DNA from: Chelativorans sp. AA-79
Lineage (GTDB): Bacteria > Pseudomonadota > Alphaproteobacteria > Rhizobiales > Rhizobiaceae
DNA: 64,000 nt
Assembly: GCF_029457495.1 (NCBI RefSeq)
Contig: NZ_CP120362.1
Span: 62,001-126,000 of the forward strand
Direction of reading: 5' to 3'
The notes beneath the pieces are model-generated. The model was not told the DNA's origin. It made no database searches and saw only the letters and a list, made by a program, of their open reading frames with translations. The position numbers and the translations under genes were made by a program. This document shows, piece after piece, positions 25,779-34,844 of this stretch. The first letter of the stretch is position 1; every line of letters begins with the position of its first letter.

Positions 25779-26959
25779 CGGGCTTTCGCCCTAGCCCGTT
25801 TGCGGCCATTGCCGGACTGGGTTACAGCGAAATGGCGAGGACGGATATCGGGACACCCCGAGACTTGGCCATCGACGCCGTGGTCGCCGCCGCACAGGAC
25901 TGCGAACTGGATCTAGCTGATATCGATGGGTTGATGCTGACGTCCAGCCCCTCCGCGCCGCTCAACACGGTACCGCTTAGGTTGCGCGAGGATCTCGGGC
26001 TGACCGAATTGAACCTGTTGGGTAATCTGCAGGTCGAAGGAGCCTCTGTAGTGGCCTCGATCCAGCATGCAAGCCTGCATATCCGTTATGGGATGGCGAG
26101 CATTGTGGCTTGCGTCTTTGCGGACGTCCCCCTCCGCCCCGGCAAGGAGAAAGGAAGCACGTCCTACAACCGAGTCATGCCCTTGTCGGGCCTAGACCAC
26201 TGGGAGGACGGCTACGGCATGTATGGCGCCGCCGGACCCTATGCTATGGCGGCTCAACGCTATGTTCAACACTACAACTTGGCGGACCACGCGTTGGGAC
26301 ACTATGCGATCGCATGCCGAAGATGGGCCCAGCTCACCCCTCGGGCCATGCTTCGCGATGCCATCGAGATGTCAGACTATATCGAATCGAAGTTCGTGGC
26401 CAAACCGTTCCGGGTGCTGGATTGTGCCTATCCGGTAAACGGGGCGATCGCCGTCATCATCACCTCATGCGAACGGGCGAAGGAACTTCGTACGACGCCC
26501 GTCTATCTTCACGCATTTGCCCAGGGTCATACCGGCGGCGGAAACCTTGCCGGTCGCGAGCCCGAACTGCAGTCCGGCGGACTTGCGGCGCGCAATCTCT
26601 GGCGGGCCTCCGGCATCGGCCCGGAACGGATCGAGATGGTGCAGGTCTATGACGCGTTTTCCTATGTCGGTGTTATCGCTCTGGAAGAATACGGGCTGTG
26701 CGAACCGGGAGCGGCGACGCATTTCATTGCCGAGGGACATACCTCCCCCGGCGGCAGTCTGCCGATGAACACAGGCGGCGGACATCTTTCGGGTTTTTAT
26801 CTGCAAGGCATGACACCGGTATCCGAGGCAGTGATCCAGGCGCGCGGACAGGGAGGCGACGCTCAATCGTCTCGCAACAACCTGATCCTCGTTACGGGGA
26901 CCGGGGGGCGACTGGACTATCACGCGGCGATGCTGGCCAGCCCGCACGAGGTGCTATGA
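25775..26959 (+). CDS. SCP2-type thiolase-fold protein lacking the usual nucleophilic Cys
   Basis: A 394-residue thiolase-superfamily protein of the lipid-transfer/SCPx branch. Seen are the YDAFSYVGVIALEEYG, LPMNTGGGHLSGFY and VTGTGG elements. At the place where thiolases carry the catalytic Cys, this protein has EGAS (88-91) with no Cys, as in Ltp2-like aldolases that break a C-C bond of acyl-CoAs together with a DUF35 partner. It overlaps the ligase stop and its own stop overlaps the DUF35 gene. In ipf-type pathways this protein is proposed to remove the acyl-CoA side chain from the ring cis-diol, leaving a catechol. Confidence 0.85.
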   Translation: MTGFRPSPFAAIAGLGYSEMARTDIGTPRDLAIDAVVAAAQDCELDLADIDGLMLTSSPSAPLNTVPLRLREDLGLTELNLLGNLQVEGASVVASIQHASLHIRYGMASIVACVFADVPLRPGKEKGSTSYNRVMPLSGLDHWEDGYGMYGAAGPYAMAAQRYVQHYNLADHALGHYAIACRRWAQLTPRAMLRDAIEMSDYIESKFVAKPFRVLDCAYPVNGAIAVIITSCERAKELRTTPVYLHAFAQGHTGGGNLAGREPELQSGGLAARNLWRASGIGPERIEMVQVYDAFSYVGVIALEEYGLCEPGAATHFIAEGHTSPGGSLPMNTGGGHLSGFYLQGMTPVSEAVIQARGQGGDAQSSRNNLILVTGTGGRLDYHAAMLASPHEVL

Positions 26960-27336
26960 AAGTCGGTCGCCGCCATTCCTCCTTTGTCGAGACGTTTCAG
27001 ACCTTCCAGGGGAAACGTGAACTACACCTGGCGAGGTGCCGGGACTGTCACGAGATTCTGCCGTACACGCAAAGGCTCTGCCAGCGGCATCCGGCTTCGG
27101 CCCTCGAATGGATCGAGGCGAGCGGGCGAGCGCGCCTGCATACGTTCACGGAGTATCGCATCAGCTATTCACCGGCCCATCCGGCCCCTTACGTGGTTGC
27201 CATGGTCGAACTGGAAGAAGGACCGCGGCTAGTTTCCACGGTTCTTCAGGAGGCCGGTTGCGAATTGCGAACCGAGTTGGTACTACAGGCAAGTTTCGAT
27301 GACGACGGGCGGTTGGTCTTCATACCCAGATCCTGA
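26956..27336 (+). CDS. DUF35 OB-fold acyl-CoA-binding protein
   Basis: A 126-residue protein with a rubredoxin-like zinc ribbon near residues 30-46 (ARCRDCHEILPYTQRLCQRH: three Cys and a His) followed by an OB-fold (ASGRARLHTFTEYRISY, APYVVAMVELEEGPRL). DUF35 proteins are obligatory partners of Ltp2-like aldolases and SCP2 thiolases, forming part of the CoA-ester site. ATG 26956 overlaps the thiolase stop, so the pair is stoichiometric. It is the last gene of the operon; about 190 bp of apparently empty sequence separates it from a transposon end. Confidence 0.85.
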   Translation: MKVGRRHSSFVETFQTFQGKRELHLARCRDCHEILPYTQRLCQRHPASALEWIEASGRARLHTFTEYRISYSPAHPAPYVVAMVELEEGPRLVSTVLQEAGCELRTELVLQASFDDDGRLVFIPRS

Positions 27337-27523
27337 CACTGAATCTTCGCCTGCTACAGGAGCTATGGTCGGAATTGGGTCATGGGGCCGATCGGCGGGA
27401 GTACCAAATTGTGTGGGGCGTTAGTAGCCGGCGGACCGAAAGCTGGGTAGGCTTGGTTTGCTGAATCTGCCGAGCCCGGATATGCCACCCACATCCTCTT
27501 CATTGCCGCACACAGGGTCTATC

Positions 27524-27640
27524 TGTCGCTTGGCACTTAATTATAAGAATGCGCCGGTTAGGTTCAGGTTTGGCATTTAATTGTGAGAATCTCGGCGGGC
27601 GGATTCTCAAATTAACTGCATTTGAGAAGATGCTCTCGAT
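27524..27640. repeat. Solo left end of a TniABQ transposon
   Basis: TGTCGCTTGGCACTTAA (27524-27540) is identical to the left terminal repeat at 39678-39694. It is followed by two inner repeats related to TGGCAnTTAATTGTGAGAATC (near 27570-27593 and, inverted, 27600-27620). The spacing matches the copy at 39678-39780, so this is the tniQ-side end of the same transposon type. Its other end is missing nearby. Confidence 0.8.
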
Positions 27641-28145
27641 CTGCGAGCTCGGGCTATCATGTCCTCGGCGGCGTCAGTGAATCGGACCCTGTTGTCACCC
27701 ATCATGTGAGCACGCAGCATTCTGAGCATCTCCGGTCCGGCGCGCTCGCGATCGCCACCCCTGCCAGCAGGGCCGGCCGCATATGAAGCGGCAGGATCGG
27801 CTTTGCCGGTGTGGGCAGATTTTCCTGTTGCTCGGCAACGACATGGTCGAGATCGGGGATGATTGCGCCGAGCAGCCGGAAGCGCCAAAGGTCGTGCTCG
27901 CGGGGTATAGGTCTTGGAATGCGTCGCATAAGCAGAAGTCGGGCAATGTCGGCTGGCGATGTCCAGGTTCCGATACCACGTTCGGCTTCATCGTCGAGCA
28001 GCTTTTCGCCACGAAGAGCCGCACCGCGATATTGCCGGAAAGGGGAGGGGAGTTCGCGCCCGCCGGCATCCCGGAGGTGGTTTCCACACAAAGGGCACGT
28101 AATGCGCCACCCCAGCAGGTGGACGGCTCTAAATACCTCGCCTTC
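27607..28145 (-). pseudogene. tniQ: tniQ remnant
   Basis: This is the C-terminal two thirds of a TniQ closely similar to the one at 39761-40624: GEKLLDDEAERGIGTWTSPADIARLLLM and PTPAKPILPLHMRPALLAGVAI in one frame (28090-27750), then RAGPEMLRMLRAHMMGDNRVRFTDAAEDMI in another (27735-27607). A frameshift near 27740 separates them, and a further frame change lies near 28080. The N-terminus is lost where the IS5 element at 28196 begins. With the repeat at 27524 it is a broken second copy of that transposon end. Confidence 0.8.
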
Positions 28146-28195
28146 GGGACCGGATTTTGATTCAATCGCCCTGTTGATTTGCGCGGAGGCGGGAG

Positions 28196-29212
28196 ATGCG
28201 GGGACAGGCCGGGTTCTTTGATATCGACGAGCGTTATGTTCGGCTGAGCGAGGCGGGCGATCCTCTGGAAAAGCTGAACGCAGTGGTGCCGTGGGAGGTA
28301 TTTCGAAAGCCGCTGGCCAAGGCGCTGAAGCGCTCGAACGGCGCCAAAGGCGGTAGGCCGCCCTACGATCCGGAGCTCATGTTCAAAGTCATGGTTTTGC
28401 AGGCGCTCTATGGCCTCTCCGATGATCAGGCCGAATTCCAGATCCAGGACCGGCTTTCCTTCATGCGCTTTCTCGGCCTGGGACTCGGTGACAGGGTGCC
28501 GGATGCGAAGACGATCTGGCTTTTCCGCGAGCATCTCACGCAGGCTCGGGCGGTGGAGAAGTTGTTCGCCCGTTTCGACAAGCACCTCGCCAAGGCGGGC
28601 TATCTCGCCATGGGCGGGCAGATCGTCGATGCCACGATTGTAGCGGCGCCGAAGCAGCGAAACACCGACGCTGAGAAGGCCGATATAAAGGCCGGCAAGG
28701 TTCCGGATGCGTGGAACGACAAACCTGCGAAGCTGCGGCAGAAGGACCGGGACGCGCGTTGGACGGTCAAGTTCTCGAAGGCAAAAGTGGCCGAGGATGA
28801 AAAGGCACAACAGCGCGACATCGCCGTTCCCGCTTTCGGCTATAAGAACCACGCGTCAATCGATCGCCGGCATGGCTTCATCCGCGGCAACACCGGCTCG
28901 ACGGTCTGGGCGGACACGGCCTATCGCTCGAAGAAGAACGAGGCGTGGCTGGAGCGAAACGGCTACGTCTCCGACATTCACCAGAAGAAGCCGAAGGATC
29001 GGCCGATGAGCGAGGCGACGTCGCGGGCCAATGGCCGGCGCTCAAAGACCCGCGCCTTTGTCGAGCACGTCTTCGCGCACCAGAAATCCAGGATGGACCT
29101 GTTCATCCGCACGATCGGCATCGCCCGCGCGAGGACGAAAATCGGCATGGCCAATCTCGCTTATAATCTCACACGCTATGTCTGGCATGAGAGGCGCAGT
29201 GCGCCTGCATGA
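28196..29212 (+). CDS. IS5-family transposase
   Basis: A 338-residue DDE transposase. First Asp is in GGQIVDATIVAAP (about residue 144), second in VWADTAYRSKKNEAW, and the Glu in TRAFVEHVFAHQK. Between the first two, HGFIRG runs straight into NTGSTVWAD. Relatives, and the remnant at 35153-35525 which reads HGFIRGWTV, carry further residues here, so an in-frame loss of about 25 residues is likely and activity is doubtful. Start ATG 28196 is supported by GGCGGGAG. It interrupts or replaces the N-terminal part of the tniQ remnant. Terminal repeats were not found. Confidence 0.83.
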   Translation: MRGQAGFFDIDERYVRLSEAGDPLEKLNAVVPWEVFRKPLAKALKRSNGAKGGRPPYDPELMFKVMVLQALYGLSDDQAEFQIQDRLSFMRFLGLGLGDRVPDAKTIWLFREHLTQARAVEKLFARFDKHLAKAGYLAMGGQIVDATIVAAPKQRNTDAEKADIKAGKVPDAWNDKPAKLRQKDRDARWTVKFSKAKVAEDEKAQQRDIAVPAFGYKNHASIDRRHGFIRGNTGSTVWADTAYRSKKNEAWLERNGYVSDIHQKKPKDRPMSEATSRANGRRSKTRAFVEHVFAHQKSRMDLFIRTIGIARARTKIGMANLAYNLTRYVWHERRSAPA

Positions 29213-29298
29213 CCGCGAGAACGGCGAACACCGCCGTCGCAACGCTGGAATCGATCAGCAATCAGCCCATACAAGCGGCGAAAAGCTCTGCCATGCAG

Positions 29299-30360
29299 TC
29301 AGATTCTGCCAGCCGCGCCCGCTTGTGCGTCCTTGGCATCCAAAATCGCGGTAAATCGAGCCGTCCAGCTGTAATCCTCACGCTTGGTCAGCAGATGCCA
29401 GATGATCACTGCCAGCTTGCGGGCAACGGCGACGGCCGCGACATGATTGCCCCGCCTGGCTCGAACGCGCTCGTAGAAGGCGCGCAACGGCCCTGGGCTT
29501 CGAACCGTTTGCCAGGCTGCCTCGACCAACAGATGTCGTGCATTTGCACGACCGCGCTTGGCGATCCGACCGTGATAGGCTGGCCCATCGCCGGATTGAT
29601 GGACGCTTGGATTGAGACCGATATAGGCGACCAGCTTGTCGGGGCTGTCGAAACGGTCGATCTTGCCGATCGCCGCCATCAGTCCGACGGCGACAACCAT
29701 GTCGATGCCGGGAATGGTCATCAATCTCGTCACGTTCGGATCGGACAGGGCGGCTCGCGCGATGTCGCGCTCCACCCCCTTGAGCGCTTCGGACAGACGA
29801 TCGTATTCCTCCACTTGTCGTTCAACCGCCTCCCTTTCGTCATCCGGCAAATACTGGGCTCGCAGCCAAGTCCGCCCCTTGCCGCCGAAGATGTCGGCGA
29901 ACGGGCAAGGTGGGACCAGATTCGCGTGCAGAATCGACTGAACGATTGACTTCAGGCGGACCCGCTGCCGGACAAGTTGCGTCCGCCGCGTCACTTGGCG
30001 CCGCCGAGCCAAGGTCGCGGCATCGGGGATCCAGACCTCGGGCAGGAAGCCTGCGGCATAGAGGTGCGCCAGGACGCGCGCGTCGATGGCGTCGGTCTTG
30101 ATCTTCGCCTTGGCGATCAGGTGCACCTGGAGCGGATTCGCCACGGCCACCCTTCCCACATGCGGAGCGAGGATCGCCGTAACAGCCGTCGCATTGCCGG
30201 TTGCTTCCACCACGACATGGTCAGTCGGGAGAAGTGTCCTGGCAAAGTCTTCAAGATGATCCCGCGTCATGCCGATCCGGCCGAGGCGGGTGAACTCCCC
30301 GTCTTCAAGCGCCACGGCTTCGGCAAAGACTCGGTGGATATCCAAACCTATGATGCGCAT
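29299..30360 (-). CDS. IS110-family transposase (DEDD recombinase), apparently intact
   Basis: A 353-residue protein with the RuvC-like domain (GLDIHRVFAEAV with Asp; VVVEATGNATA with Glu; KIKTDAIDARVLA with two Asp) and the C-terminal transposase_20 domain (LMTIPGIDMVVAVGLMAAIG, then GLNPSVHQSGDGPAYHGRIAKRG with the likely nucleophilic Ser). No frameshift is seen. IS110 enzymes use a bridge RNA from the element's own non-coding end to choose target and donor. The 5' non-coding region at 30361-30600 is where IS110-group bridge RNAs are encoded. It sits inside the istA gene of an IS21 element, whose N-terminal half is missing. Confidence 0.88.
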   Translation of the reverse strand: MRIIGLDIHRVFAEAVALEDGEFTRLGRIGMTRDHLEDFARTLLPTDHVVVEATGNATAVTAILAPHVGRVAVANPLQVHLIAKAKIKTDAIDARVLAHLYAAGFLPEVWIPDAATLARRRQVTRRTQLVRQRVRLKSIVQSILHANLVPPCPFADIFGGKGRTWLRAQYLPDDEREAVERQVEEYDRLSEALKGVERDIARAALSDPNVTRLMTIPGIDMVVAVGLMAAIGKIDRFDSPDKLVAYIGLNPSVHQSGDGPAYHGRIAKRGRANARHLLVEAAWQTVRSPGPLRAFYERVRARRGNHVAAVAVARKLAVIIWHLLTKREDYSWTARFTAILDAKDAQAGAAGRI

Positions 30361-30399
30361 GCCAGCTCCTTCGTTGTTCTTTCCTCCTCGGGAGCTGGC
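30361..30399 (-). promoter_or_regulatory. Hairpin over the IS110 transposase ribosome site
   Basis: GCCAGCTCC (30361-30369) and GGAGCTGGC (30391-30399) form a perfect 9-bp stem directly in front of the ATG at 30360. On the transcript the arm next to the start contains AAGGAG, the Shine-Dalgarno sequence, partly within the stem. A second GAGGAGG lies in the loop. Structure-dependent translation of the transposase is a reasonable inference. Confidence 0.5.
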
Positions 30400-30603
30400 G
30401 GGCTACACGGCAATTACGGATCCGCGCTCGCGGCGCATTCGGGTCAGCCGCAGGGGCGGCCATATAAAGGTTCGGGCTCGCAGCCCATGTCTTTCGCTCG
30501 GCCTGCCCGCACTCGCGTGCTCCCGACGCCCCACATCCCGAATGGTCTCACCATAGCGCCTGCCACCGAAGTGCGGCAGGGATGTCGAAGCGTCGGCGCG
30601 ATC

Positions 30604-31416
30604 ATGCCAGACAAGGGAAGTGTCGAAGGCCTGGTCGGCTATGCCCGTCGCAACTTCATGGTGCCAATCCCGCAGTTCGCGACATGGGAGGCGTTCAACA
30701 CCTGGCTGGAAGAGCAATGCCGCAAACGCCAGCGCGACAGGCTGCGCGGCGAGAGCGAGACGATCGGTGAGCGGCTGCAGCGGGATCTAGCAGCCATGCG
30801 CCCGTTGCCGGCTTCGCCCTTCGATGCCTGCGACCAGGCCAGCGCTAAGGTGACGGCCCAGTCGCTGGTGCGCTACAAGACCAACGACTATTCGGTCCCG
30901 GTCGCCTTCGGGCATCAGGATGTATGGGTCCGGGGCTATGTCGACGAGGTTGTGATCGGCTGCCGCGGCGAGATCATTGCCCGCCATCCCCGTAGCTGGG
31001 ATCGGGAAGACGTCATCTTCGACCCGCTGCATTACCTGCCGCTGATCGAGCAGAAGGTCAATGCGCTGGATCAGGCAGCCCCTCTCCAAGGCTGGAACCT
31101 GCCCGGGGAGTTCGCCACGCTGCGCCGCCTGATGGAGGCGCGCATGGCAAAGCACGGCCGGCGCGAGTATGTGCAGGTGTTGCGCCTGCTGGAAAGCTTC
31201 GAGCTCGCCGATTTGCATGCGGCGGTGAAGCAGGCCCTTCAGATCGGGGCGATCGGCTTCGACGCGGTCAAGCATCTCATCCTGTGCCGGGTGGAGCGCC
31301 GGCCACCGCGACTGGACCTGTCCATCTATCCCTACCTGCCGAGGGCGAATGTCGAGAAGACTTCGGCGAAGGCCTACATGCGCCTCCTGTCGAGCAATGC
31401 GGGAGAGGCGGCATGA
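30604..31416 (+). pseudogene. istA: istA of an IS21 element, N-terminally truncated
   Basis: The frame encodes the C-terminal 270 residues of an IS21 transposase: DKGSVEGLVGYARRNFMVP, TWLEEQCRKRQRDRLRGE and the Mu-C-like barrel YSVPVAFGHQDVWVRGYVDE. The catalytic DDE core and DNA-binding part are absent. The coding begins where the IS110 non-coding end stops, so the IS110 arrival, or a deletion with it, removed the front half. Its stop overlaps the istB start (ATGA). Confidence 0.82.
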
Positions 31417-32183
31417 GCGCCGAAGCACCCGAGATCCTGCTTTCCCACACTCTCAAAACCCTCAAGCTGCCGACCTTCCAGCGCGAGTATCAGAAACTGG
31501 CCCGGCAATGCGCCAGTGAGGGCGTGGATCACACCGGATACCTCGCTCGCCTTGCCGAAAGGGAGATGATCGAGAGGGATCGCCGCAAGGTCGAGCGCCG
31601 CATCAAGGCGGCAAGATTCCCGGTCGTCAAAAGTCTCGACAGCTTCGACTTCGCCGCCATCCCGAAGTTGAACAAGATACAGGTCCTTGAGCTCGCCCGT
31701 TGCGAATGGATCGAACGGCGCGAGAACGTCATCGCGCTCGGCCCCAGCGGCACGGGCAAGACCCATGTCGCGCTTGGACTTGGCCTGGCCGCCTGCCAGA
31801 AGGGGCTCTCTGTCGGCTTCATCACGGCCGCGGCGTTGGTCAGCGAGATGATGGAGGCCCGGGACGAGCGGCGTCTGCTCCGCTTCCAGAAGCAGATGGC
31901 CTCCTGTCAGCTGCTGATCATCGATGAGCTGGGCTTCGTGCCGCTCTCCAAGACCGGTGCGGAGTTGCTGTTTGAGCTGATCTCGCAACGTTACGAACGC
32001 GGAGCCACCCTGATCACCAGCAACCTTCCCTTCGATGAATGGACGGAAACGCTGGGATCAGAGCGTCTGACCGGCGCCCTGCTGGACCGCATCACCCACC
32101 ACGTCAACATTCTCGAGATGAACGGCGAAAGCTACCGCCTGGCGCAAAGCCGGGCACGAAAGACCGCCAACACTCACCGGTAA
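31413..32183 (+). CDS. istB: IS21 helper ATPase IstB
   Basis: A 256-residue AAA+ protein of the DnaC/IstB group. Walker A GPSGTGKTH is near residue 110, Walker B LLIIDELGF near 170, and the sensor region ITSNLPFDEW near 211. The C-terminal ITHHVNILEMNGESYRL is a family signature. IstB regulates the IstA transposase. The gene is complete, but its partner is truncated, so it has no cognate transposase in this copy. Start ATG 31413 overlaps the istA stop, as in intact IS21 elements. Confidence 0.92.
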   Translation: MSAEAPEILLSHTLKTLKLPTFQREYQKLARQCASEGVDHTGYLARLAEREMIERDRRKVERRIKAARFPVVKSLDSFDFAAIPKLNKIQVLELARCEWIERRENVIALGPSGTGKTHVALGLGLAACQKGLSVGFITAAALVSEMMEARDERRLLRFQKQMASCQLLIIDELGFVPLSKTGAELLFELISQRYERGATLITSNLPFDEWTETLGSERLTGALLDRITHHVNILEMNGESYRLAQSRARKTANTHR

Positions 32184-32193
32184 AATCGCCGAC

Positions 32194-32250
32194 GCCGCAC
32201 GCGGGAAACTCTGGTCGGGCTACGCCCTCCCGACGTTCCCCGCGTGCGGC
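32194..32250. terminator. Long hairpin behind istB
   Basis: GCCGCACGCGGG (32194-32205) pairs perfectly with CCCGCGTGCGGC (32239-32250). Inside it, GTCGGG and CCCGAC can form a second stem. No T-run follows, so it is not a textbook terminator. It may shield the element's end or stop transcription leaving istB. Confidence 0.45.
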
Positions 32251-32254
32251 GCTA

Positions 32255-32306
32255 AATGGCCGACTTTTGCGCCGCCCAATGGCCGACTTTTCCTCCGCCG
32301 TTGACA
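32255..32306. repeat. Right end of the IS21 element
   Basis: Two direct copies of AATGGCCGACTTTT (32255-32268 and 32278-32291) are followed by CCTCCGCCGTTGACA. IS21 ends read TGTCAACGGCGG with repeated IstA sites, so the outer boundary is placed at 32306. RND coding sequence begins at the next base. Confidence 0.75.
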
Positions 32307-34487
32307 TGATCGCGGAGCTTCCGGCCATCCAGCAGACGCTGCCCGACGGCATGACCATGGAGGTGGTCTACGACGCCACCGAATCGATCAGCGCATCGAT
32401 CGAGGAGGTGTTCAAGACCATCGCGGAGGCGATCGCCATCGTCGTGCTGATTATCTTCTTGTTCCTCGGCTCGTTCCGTTCCGTACTGATGCCGATCATC
32501 ACCATCCCGCTGTCGCTGATCGGCGTTTGCTTCCTGCTGTTTGTCGTCGGCTTCTCCATCAACTTGCTTTCGCTGCTGGCCATGGTGCTCGCCATCGGCC
32601 TGGTGGTGGACGATGCGATCGTCGTAGTGGAAAACATCCATCGCCACATGGAAGAGGGCATGGCGCCCTTCGAGGCGGCGTTCACGGGCATGCGGGAGAT
32701 CTCCGGCGCGGTGGTGGCGATGACCATCACGCTGGCCGCCGTCTTCGCGCCTCTGGCCTTTATCGGCGGCCTGACAGGCTCGCTCTTCCGCGAGTTCGCC
32801 TTCACGCTGGCCGGGGCAGTCATTATTTCAGGGATCGTGGCGCTCACCATCACGCCTATGATGAGCGCGCGCATTCTGAAGGCCGGCATGCACAGCCGCT
32901 TCCAGAGATTTGTTGATGCGACCTTCACGCGGCTGGAGAACTTCTATGAACGACTGGTCGCGGGGTCGCTCAAATACCGGCCCGTGACGCTGATGATCGT
33001 CGTCGCCCTCGTCAGCCTGACCGGTTTCCTGTTCTTCAAGACGTCCAGCGAACTCGCACCCGAGGAGGACGTGGGCGCGCTGTTTTCGCTGGTGACGGCG
33101 CCGCGCTACGCAACGTCGGAGTACACGAACCTCTACACGACGCAGATGCGCGACCTGACGAAGGACATTCCGGAGCTGCGGGCGGATTTCTCCATCGTCG
33201 GGTTCGGCGGCGCCACCAACAGCGGCATTGCGTTGTGGGCCTTCAAGGACTGGGCCGACCGGGAACGCTCGCAGAGCGAGATCCAGCAGGACATCCAGCA
33301 GCGTCTCACGAAGGTGGCTGGCGTGCAGGCTCTCGTCTTCGCCCCGCCCTCGCTGCCGGGCGCGGGTGGTGGCCTGCCGATCTCGATGGTGATCCAGTCG
33401 ACCGGCGATCCGAGCCAGGTCTACGAGGTGGCCGAGGAAATCAAGAGCAAGGCGCAGGAAAGCGGCCGGTTCATCGTCGTGCAGAACTCGATGGCCTTCG
33501 ACGCACCGCAGGTCACCGTCGCCGTCGACCGGGAGCGCGCCGCGGCGCTGAACATTCCGGCCAGCCAGATCGGCACCACGCTGGGCGTGCTGGTCGGTGG
33601 CGGCGCCGTGTCGCAGTTCGACCGCGACTCCAACAGCTACGACATCATCACCCAGGTTCCGGAGCGTTTCCGCGCCAATCCGGAAGAGCTGGGCGATTAT
33701 TTCGTGCGCAGCGCGACGGGCGAGATGGTGCCGCTTTCAGCCGTGGTCTCCATCTCCACCAATGCTTCGCCTGCGGCCATCGAGCAGTTCAACCAGCTCA
33801 ATTCGGCGACGATCTCGGCGCTTCCATTGCCGGGGGGTCACCACCGGAACGGGCCTGCAGGTCATCGAGGACATCGCTCGCGAGACGCTGCCGGAGGGAT
33901 TCTTCGTTGATTATTCGGGACAATCGCGGCTGGAGAAGGAGCAGGGCAACACGATCCTGATCGCCTTCGTCCTGGCCGTGATCGTGATTTATCTGGTGCT
34001 CGCCGCCCAGTTCGAGAGTTTCCGCGATCCGCTGATCATCATGATGTCGGTGCCGCTGTCGATCTTCGGGGCCATCGTGCCGCTCAATCTGGGGCTCGGG
34101 ACGCTCAACATCTACACTCAGGTGGGGCTGATCACCCTTGTGGGACTGATCACGAAGCACGGCATCCTGCTTGTGGAGTTCGCCAACCAGCAGCGCGAGC
34201 ATCGCGGCCTTTCCCGGCGCGAGGCGATCGTCGCCTCCGCCAAGGTGCGCCTGCGTCCCATTCTCATGACCACCGCCGCCATGTCGCTTGGCGTGGTGCC
34301 GCTCATCCTCGCCTCCGGTGCGGGCGCGGCGGCGCGCTACTCGATGGGCCTGGTCATCTTCTCGGGCATCCTGATCGGCACGATGTTCACGCTCTTCGTG
34401 GTGCCGATGTTCTACACCTACATCTCGAGCAAGAAGATCGCGCATCGCGAAGCGAGCGAGGCGGAAGCCGGGGTGTCTACCGCGTGA
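32307..34487 (+). pseudogene. RND efflux pump inner-membrane protein, interrupted and frameshifted
   Basis: Coding starts in mid-gene right at the IS21 end. The first residues (IAELPAIQQTLPDGM) correspond to about residue 300 of the AcrB/MexB family. TM motifs SLIGVCFLLFVVGFSINLLSLLA and VVDDAIVVVENIHRHMEEG are clear. Near 33835 a run of six G shifts the frame: LPLPGG should continue as PGVTTGTGLQVIEDIA, which is found in the next frame up to 34487 (IYTQVGLITLVGLITKHGILLVEF). One extra G explains it, either mutation or sequencing error. The first 300 or so residues, and any adaptor gene, are gone, so it cannot form a pump. Confidence 0.88.
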
Positions 34488-34524
34488 TCGAAGGGTAGGA
34501 GGCAGGCCTTCAGCTTCCAATCCG

Positions 34525-34559
34525 CCGGCCGAGATCTGTGCCCCGGCCGGCACTTTTTT
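34525..34559 (+). terminator. Rho-independent terminator after the RND gene
   Basis: CCGGCCG (34525-34531) and CGGCCGG (34544-34550) form a GC-rich stem with a 12-base loop, and a run of six T follows at 34554-34559. It lies 38 bp after the RND stop, the expected place for the end of the original efflux operon. Confidence 0.75.
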
Positions 34560-34844
34560 GCGTCTATCCGTCCTGCCGTCGATATTATTGCGGATGTCAA
34601 GCGCCTCTCTCCGATGTTCGGCGATCCTATTCGTTTCGCACATCGCCTTGGCGAGCTCCGTCATCTGCACCGAATCCAGAAAGCGCCTGTGGAGTTCAGA
34701 AGCCGTACCGGACCGTTCACAAGCGAGGTCACGCATGGGGTAGGCGCTCGGCCTCGATCTCGTTGGTTGGCGCTTCGCCACTAGTCATTCCGCAAAGTCG
34801 ATCTACTCGCACCACACCCCCGGCGGATGCGGCCATCCGACCGC

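Noticed and set aside
34561..34737. Minus-strand frame reading MTELAKAMCETNRIAEHRRE
   Set aside because: Amino-acid mix looks protein-like, but there is no start signal or recognised family, and the area is full of decayed genes.
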